From positions 1 through 47,417 of the forward strand of contig JADKIZ010000032.1 of the NCBI GenBank assembly GCA_016722445.1: a stretch of 47,417 nt of DNA, in the 5' to 3' direction. The notes under the pieces are model-generated. The model was not told where the DNA came from and did no database searches. It saw only the letters and a program-made list of their open reading frames with translations. The DNA comes from Flavobacteriales bacterium. Its GTDB lineage: Bacteria; Bacteroidota; Bacteroidia; Flavobacteriales_D; Sanyastnellaceae. Every line of letters begins with the position of its first letter. Position 1 is the stretch's first letter. Positions 42,344-47,417 of the stretch are shown one piece after another. The position numbers were made by a program, and so were the translations under genes.

Positions 42344-45031
42344 TTATGATTCTTTTTGTTCTTCCTTCGGTTCTTCTTTTCCAAGTTTGAGCTCTTCGCG
42401 ACGAACGGCGTGTTGTTTGTCGTTGAGGTTGATTTTTCCTTTCGAACGGAAAATGAAATAGTATTTCGAGAATCCATCGTAAGGTTGCGGTGCAGCAAAA
42501 ATTGGAATGAAGTGGTGGTCGCGACAGAACTGTACAAGTTGTGGTCTGTTGTGCTCATCAATGGTTCCGATTTCGTCGATGAAGAGTACAATTTTGTTGT
42601 CTTCTGAAGAAATCGCAAGCCTGTTGATGATGGACATGACAATCACCAATCGGATCATACGGTCAGTACCATCTGATTCTACCTGCTCTTTCAAGTCGAC
42701 ACGCTTCATCTGTCCTTTTACATCGAGAATAAGTTCGATGTCAAACAGATCTTCGAAATCAACTGTTTTGCCAGTGTCGAGATAATGGTTGAGAATCTTG
42801 AGGTCTTCCGCACTTTCAAATTCGAAACTCAATTGTGCATTGAGGTTTTCAATCGATGCAATTCGTTCGAGTTCGTAAAGCACTTTTTTATTGTCTACGA
42901 GTTCAATGCGCAATGACTCAATGTTCGAGATGTGTGTCTTGGCCAGACTTTCATTGAATCGATTGTATACGAAGGTTTTGAATTCTTCGTAACGTTTACG
43001 TAGGTTGTAGGCAGGGTTGGCGAATTGGGTAGAAATGCTGCCGAGCAATCCATCGATGGATTTCTCTTTGTCCGTGATACAGGCTATTTCATCTTCTACA
43101 TATTTGATGAATTCTGTTTCATCGGCCAATGCACTGTTTGTTTTGAAACGGAGTTGATCGAAGGTCCTGTCCTTCTTCACTTTCAACGTTTCGCGGTCTC
43201 CATTGGCATGCTGGATTTTGGTGAAAATCTCATCCAATGTTTCCGTGGTTTCATACTCTGTTGGATTGATGCCATAGGCTTCAATTTCTTGCTTACGCGA
43301 GCGGAGTTGAATCAAACGGTCTTCAGATTTACGCGTGTCTTCACGCAACGTATCGAGTAGGAGTGATTTTTCTCCGATCTCTTTTTTCAATTTTGAAAGC
43401 TCATCTTCGATTTTCTCACGCTCAGCTTTCATGGTGCGAAGCTCTGTTCCAAGTTCACCACTGATTTTTTCAAGCTTTGGAAGTTCTGCGATGTGGCGAA
43501 GTTTTTCTTTCACCGTTTCGATATCGGCATGAACTTTTTCGAGTTCCTTGCGTGTTTTATCGATGTGAAGTGCAACTGCCCAAAGTTTTTCGAGTTCAAC
43601 TTTTTCTTTCTGTACTTCTTTGAGTTCTTCCTTCAGCATTTTTACAGAAGGAATGTCACGAAGTTCCATCTTCTTCGGCAATTCAATTTCACCGTCGAAA
43701 ATCTTCATCACATTACCACTCTTCGATACTTTTTTCTTCACATGTTTATCCGGCATTGCCGCGAAATCAGGTGAAAAAATGGTGTTGAGGATTTTTCTGG
43801 TATCCTCATCATCTGCGATCTTCTGGATGAGTTGGTTGTCGTAGTTTTTAATCTGTGCTTCAATACGGGCACATTCTGTATCGTATTTCGAAAGTTTGGA
43901 TTCGATGTTTTTGGAATCAAGTTTTTGATTCTCCACCATCGTAATCCTCACTTCAATGTCGCGTCGTTTCTGATCGAGATTGATGAGCGATTCATCCAAA
44001 AACTTCTTGTCTTCGTACGATGAAATCTTGTCCAATTGTGTTTGAAGGGAAATGAATTCTTTCTCCTTCATTTCCACTTCTGTTTCCTTCTTACCGATTT
44101 CGCGGTTGAGTTCTTCTTGTCTTGGCTTCAATTTTTCATTGACCTGAACAAGCGTGGTCTGATAGGTCTTTTCTTTTTCCAAACGCGAACTGTCCAATTG
44201 CTGCACAGTGCCGTTGTATTGCTTTTCGAATGCATAAATAAGGTCACTTACAATGCGTGATTTCGCTTTGTAGAGGTTAACCACTTCACGGAATTCTTCG
44301 AAGTCTTTCTGAATGTTTTTGATTACACGGATCTCATCGTTGATGCGAAGAAGGTCGGTGATATCCTTTTTATTTTTCTGCGAAAAATTGATCCCTTCAT
44401 GTTCGCGGTTATCCGCAACGATGAGAGATTCTTTCAATGTTTTGTTGGTGATCAATTTCGAATTGATCAAAAAGCGATAGATTTTCGAGAAGTTGTTGCT
44501 CAATCCGTCCGTACGAACGTTTTCTTCGAGCCATACTACGGCGTCATTGCGTCTTCCGCGCTGGTAAACAGCATTGAATACTTCGCTTTTGCTTTTAAAG
44601 AGATAAAGCTCAACGCCTTCTGTGGTGAGCAGATCCTGCACTTCATCCCAACGGCGGATGCGTTGTTGCTGACCATCGCGTTTGAAGAAATGTTCGTGGT
44701 TGTACTCTCCGGTAAGTCGGTAGTACTCCAATTCCCCTTCGCTGTCGCGTTTTACGAGAATGCAATAAGGATTCCCTTTGCGAACTTCAAAGAGGATATA
44801 ACTTTGATTGTGTGTTGGGAAATAGTGGTGAATGGTTTCTTTATCACCACGACGCTGACCGGAAAAGCTCATTTTAGATCCATCAACGATGAACAGGAAG
44901 TTCAGGGTATAGATCAATGTTGATTTTCCAACGTTGTTTGGCCCTACAAGCTGTAAGGAATCACAATCGTCGAGTCGCATTTCTGCATTGACGTAAGTCG
45001 CGGTATTGATACCGATAATTCTGGTTATCAT
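42344..45031 (-). CDS. SMC/MukB-like coiled-coil ATPase, solitary
   Basis: An 895-residue ATPase built like SMC, RecN and MukB proteins: head half, long coiled coils, head half. Walker A is GPNNVGKST at about residues 30-38. The coiled coil runs from about 270 to 720 with a break near 420-460. Walker B is KIVLFIDEIG at about 812-821, preceded by SDGTDRMIRL in the place of the ABC signature. The C-tail is charged (KLGKEEPKEEQKES). The first 120 residues recall the JetC/MksF type of ATP-binding protein. However, no kleisin, JetA/B/D or nuclease gene adjoins it: an array of repeats follows and a divergent TonB receptor gene precedes. A DNA-organising, repair or defence role is possible; none is shown. 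It is the longest gene without an indel in the window. Confidence 0.8.
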   Translation of the reverse strand: MITRIIGINTATYVNAEMRLDDCDSLQLVGPNNVGKSTLIYTLNFLFIVDGSKMSFSGQRRGDKETIHHYFPTHNQSYILFEVRKGNPYCILVKRDSEGELEYYRLTGEYNHEHFFKRDGQQQRIRRWDEVQDLLTTEGVELYLFKSKSEVFNAVYQRGRRNDAVVWLEENVRTDGLSNNFSKIYRFLINSKLITNKTLKESLIVADNREHEGINFSQKNKKDITDLLRINDEIRVIKNIQKDFEEFREVVNLYKAKSRIVSDLIYAFEKQYNGTVQQLDSSRLEKEKTYQTTLVQVNEKLKPRQEELNREIGKKETEVEMKEKEFISLQTQLDKISSYEDKKFLDESLINLDQKRRDIEVRITMVENQKLDSKNIESKLSKYDTECARIEAQIKNYDNQLIQKIADDEDTRKILNTIFSPDFAAMPDKHVKKKVSKSGNVMKIFDGEIELPKKMELRDIPSVKMLKEELKEVQKEKVELEKLWAVALHIDKTRKELEKVHADIETVKEKLRHIAELPKLEKISGELGTELRTMKAEREKIEDELSKLKKEIGEKSLLLDTLREDTRKSEDRLIQLRSRKQEIEAYGINPTEYETTETLDEIFTKIQHANGDRETLKVKKDRTFDQLRFKTNSALADETEFIKYVEDEIACITDKEKSIDGLLGSISTQFANPAYNLRKRYEEFKTFVYNRFNESLAKTHISNIESLRIELVDNKKVLYELERIASIENLNAQLSFEFESAEDLKILNHYLDTGKTVDFEDLFDIELILDVKGQMKRVDLKEQVESDGTDRMIRLVIVMSIINRLAISSEDNKIVLFIDEIGTIDEHNRPQLVQFCRDHHFIPIFAAPQPYDGFSKYYFIFRSKGKINLNDKQHAVRREELKLGKEEPKEEQKES

Positions 45032-45325
45032 AAAGTTTGTTCAGATTGAGAAACGATGTCGTTTCCTGTTAAAATCAAGGCTAAATCGAAGCCCAAACGC
45101 ACAAATCTATTTTCCACCTGTTGGGGCCACAAGCATTGTTGATGATTTGAGGAAAACTTGGGAGTTTATCAACAATGCGGCAATTGTGAGATCGTGAAAA
45201 TTTGCATGCTGATAGGCTGATTATCAGCGAAAAGTTGACAAGAATGAATGATTCCTTTCGACGAGTCTAAAATAATCTCGACGGATTCCTGTTATGGCGA
45301 CGCCTCAACCTACTTTTGGCCGCCT
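45032..45325. other. Divergent intergenic region between SMC-like ATPase and TonB receptor genes
   Basis: 294 bp with no gene. It must hold the promoters of both flanking genes. A TACTTTTG at 45311-45318 fits the Bacteroidota -7 pattern but is only 8 bp from the receptor ATG, so it would give a leaderless message and is doubtful. Confidence 0.5.
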
Positions 45326-47417
45326 ATGTTTTTTCGTTTCGTTACTTTTTTCCTTGCACTTTTGCCCATTTCTGTTTTCGCCCAAAGTGGCGTTCTCAGT
45401 GGTATTGTGCGCGATGTGGAAGGTCATCCTGCCGTGGGGATTTTCATCACCCAAAAAGACAATGTGAACAATGGAACTCAGACCAATGAAAATGGGAAAT
45501 TTTCACTCACCATCCCGGCGGGAAAAAGTGTAATTGTTGTTTTTAAAGGTATTGGTGCCGATCCAATTGAAAAGTCTTTCACCTTGTTCGATGGAGAAAA
45601 ACGCAATGTGGACCTCGTCTACGAGAATGTAGCTGAAACAGGTACCATTGAAATTTCTGAGAACCGTGAGTCGGGATTCAGGACCATTGATACCAAGCTG
45701 CCCACCAAACTACCTACCATCAATCCGGGTATTGAAGCATACCTTCTGAGTATGCCCGTGAATATTGCTTCTGAATTGAGCAGTAGTTATAGTGTACGTG
45801 GAGGTAGCTTTGATGAAAACCTGATTTATGTTAATGGTATTCAGGTGTACAGACCATTTCTCGTGAGGGCAGGAGAGCAGGAAGGTCTGAGTTTTCCAAA
45901 TCCCGATATGGTGAGCAACATCAAGTTCAGCGCTGGTGGTTTTGCGGCGAAATACGGCGATAAAATGAGCAGTGTCCTGGACATCCAATATGCGCGTCCG
46001 GATACAACGGAAGGCTCGTTTACGGCTGGACTGCTTGGAGGTTCTGTGCAACTTGGCGGTCGTTCGAAAAGCAAAAAATTCACCCATAATTCGGGTGTTC
46101 GATATAAAAACAATGCGTACGTTTTCAATTCACTTGACGTGCAGGGTGATTACAAACCGCGTTATGTGGACCTTCAGACATTTCTCACCTGGACACCAAG
46201 AAAATATGGCCCACTTGAATTTAGTTTTTTGGGAAATTATCAGAATAACCGATACAATTTTATTCCGAGTACCAGAACAACGGATGTAGGTTCCATCAAT
46301 GAAGCTCTTCGTCTGACCGTTTATTTTGAAGGACAGGAAATCACCAGCTTCGAAACGGTATTCGGCGCTTTTTCTGCGAAATACAATCCTTCACCGACTT
46401 CACAACTTGTTTTCACGGCGAGTGCTTTCAATACCTACGAAACCGAGCGTTTCGATATTCAGGGTGCATACAGCCTCGACGAACTGGAACGTGATTTGGG
46501 CAGTGATGAATTCGGCGAAGTGCTCACCAATCGCGGTGTAGGAGGTTTTCTTGATCATGCTCGAAACGAATTGAATGCCACCGTGTTCAATTTTACACAT
46601 CGTGGATTTGTAGAAAGTGAACCTCACAACAATGTGATCTCATGGGGTTTCGATGCGACATCAGAATCCATCAAAGACGAATTGAAAGAGTGGTCCCTGA
46701 TCGATTCCGCGGGGTATGCTTCGCCTCGTCCTGATGATTCATTGGGTTATACCAATCCGGCTCTCCAACCAAATCAAATCATTTTTTTACACGATAAAAT
46801 CAGTGCCTACAATGAAGTGATGTCGCAACGCGTCACAGCATATGTTCAGGATGAAAAGAAATGGGACCTGAGCAATGGTTCGAAAATGGCTTTGAATGTG
46901 GGTGTTCGGGGTAATTATTGGAGCTATAACGAACAACTTGTTGGCGGTCCGCGGGTGAATTTTTCCTATACACCCGAATGGATTGTCGGTAGAAAGAATG
47001 ATGATGACTCAATCGATTCCGTTCGTAAAGATGTGGGCCTCACCGCTGCCTGGGGTTATTACTTTCAGCCTCCTTTCTACAGAGAAATGCGCGGGTTTAC
47101 GGGAGCTGTCAATCCGGAAATCAGGGCACAAAAAAGCATCCACTACATCCTCGGTGCGAGTTATGTGTTTCGCGCATGGGGAAGGCCTTTCAACATGAAT
47201 GCTGAAGTGTATTACAAACAGCTTGAAGACCTGATACCGTACGAAGTAGAAAATGTGAGGCTGCGTTATTTCGCTGAGAACAACTCTCGCGGTTATGCGG
47301 CTGGGGCTGATATCATGTTGAATGGTGAATTCATCAAAGGTGTTCAGTCGTGGTTGCGTGCGTCTGTTTTGAAGACAGAAGAAGACCTCAACAACGATTC
47401 ATACTACATCTATCTCA
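45326..47417 (+). CDS. TonB-dependent outer-membrane receptor with CarboxypepD_reg-like domain; 3' end outside window
   Basis: An outer-membrane receptor, open from ATG 45326 to the window edge (697 codons, no stop). Signal peptide MFFRFVTFFLALLPISVFAQ. An N-terminal carboxypeptidase-regulatory-like beta domain follows (GVLSGIVRDVEGHPAVGIFI, TNENGKFSLTIPAG). Next comes the plug domain: SYSVRGGSFDENLIYVNGIQ is the classic RGG..D..L.Y.NG motif, with GGFAAKYGDKMSSVLDI after it. Barrel strands continue to the edge (RVTAYVQDEKKWDLSNG, GLTAAWGYYFQPP, INPEIRAQKSIHY-type). It imports an unknown ligand with energy from TonB/ExbBD. No SusD gene is in view, so it is not assigned to a sugar system. The frame is free of indels. 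Confidence 0.93.
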   Translation, partial: MFFRFVTFFLALLPISVFAQSGVLSGIVRDVEGHPAVGIFITQKDNVNNGTQTNENGKFSLTIPAGKSVIVVFKGIGADPIEKSFTLFDGEKRNVDLVYENVAETGTIEISENRESGFRTIDTKLPTKLPTINPGIEAYLLSMPVNIASELSSSYSVRGGSFDENLIYVNGIQVYRPFLVRAGEQEGLSFPNPDMVSNIKFSAGGFAAKYGDKMSSVLDIQYARPDTTEGSFTAGLLGGSVQLGGRSKSKKFTHNSGVRYKNNAYVFNSLDVQGDYKPRYVDLQTFLTWTPRKYGPLEFSFLGNYQNNRYNFIPSTRTTDVGSINEALRLTVYFEGQEITSFETVFGAFSAKYNPSPTSQLVFTASAFNTYETERFDIQGAYSLDELERDLGSDEFGEVLTNRGVGGFLDHARNELNATVFNFTHRGFVESEPHNNVISWGFDATSESIKDELKEWSLIDSAGYASPRPDDSLGYTNPALQPNQIIFLHDKISAYNEVMSQRVTAYVQDEKKWDLSNGSKMALNVGVRGNYWSYNEQLVGGPRVNFSYTPEWIVGRKNDDDSIDSVRKDVGLTAAWGYYFQPPFYREMRGFTGAVNPEIRAQKSIHYILGASYVFRAWGRPFNMNAEVYYKQLEDLIPYEVENVRLRYFAENNSRGYAAGADIMLNGEFIKGVQSWLRASVLKTEEDLNNDSYYIYL

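Noticed and set aside
44399..44923. 174-codon frame opposite the SMC-like ATPase gene
   Set aside because: It lies wholly antisense to an intact 895-residue gene with clear Walker motifs; it is composed of mirror-coded residues without family pattern.

Overview
The window looks like a Bacteroidota chromosome segment, probably from an environmental Flavobacteriales- or Chitinophagales-type organism. The evidence is a secreted M4 protease with GEVED and PKD domains and a type A type-IX-secretion C-terminal signal, a TonB-dependent receptor with an N-terminal CarboxypepD_reg-like domain, Bacteroidota-style Rhs tips and AT-rich intergenic DNA. I cannot name the genus from sequence alone. Many long genes are split by single-base indels, mostly one base missing from a short homopolymer or doublet. 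I therefore read most splits as consensus errors rather than true decay, and list the pieces with the junctions described.

Left part (1-9985): one giant cell-surface or secreted metalloprotease running in from beyond the left edge. It has a propeptide, a thermolysin-type catalytic domain, repeated PKD/GEVED/CUB blocks, three Rossmann-like modules and a T9SS sorting domain, and ends at a hairpin terminator.

9986-17659: two tandem ~3.6 kb cassettes. Each carries a displaced Rhs C-terminal tip with a toxin domain resembling polymorphic toxin type 23, a lipoprotein, a ~200-aa exported beta-rich protein and a small lipoprotein. Near-identical flanking DNA separates them, and before each flank lies an unusual four-arm nested inverted-repeat element whose arms change together between copies. 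A third copy of the flank is cut off by an IS3-family element (17660-19019). After this come a divergent Fic AMP-transferase gene with a 54-bp tandem repeat at its start, and a ~0.6 kb gene-poor stretch.

20968-37936: a complete Tc (insecticidal toxin complex) locus on the + strand. It has a fused TcB-TcC gene (SpvB, FG-GAP-like and Rhs shell, then a variable C-terminus with an HEFGH zinc-protease motif), a 58-aa ORF, then a ~3000-aa TcA pore subunit. TcA would form the injection channel, the Rhs shell would hold the toxic C-terminus, and the metalloprotease-like tip is the probable effector.

37937-38500: tRNA-Arg(ACG) with its terminator, a degenerate tRNA-Arg copy and a fragment of another tRNA, which may mark an island edge.

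38512-47417: a serine beta-lactamase-family hydrolase and an exported protein on the minus strand, a ~1.37 kb higher-order palindromic repeat array, a solitary SMC/MukB-like ATPase (minus strand), and a divergent TonB-dependent receptor running off the right edge.
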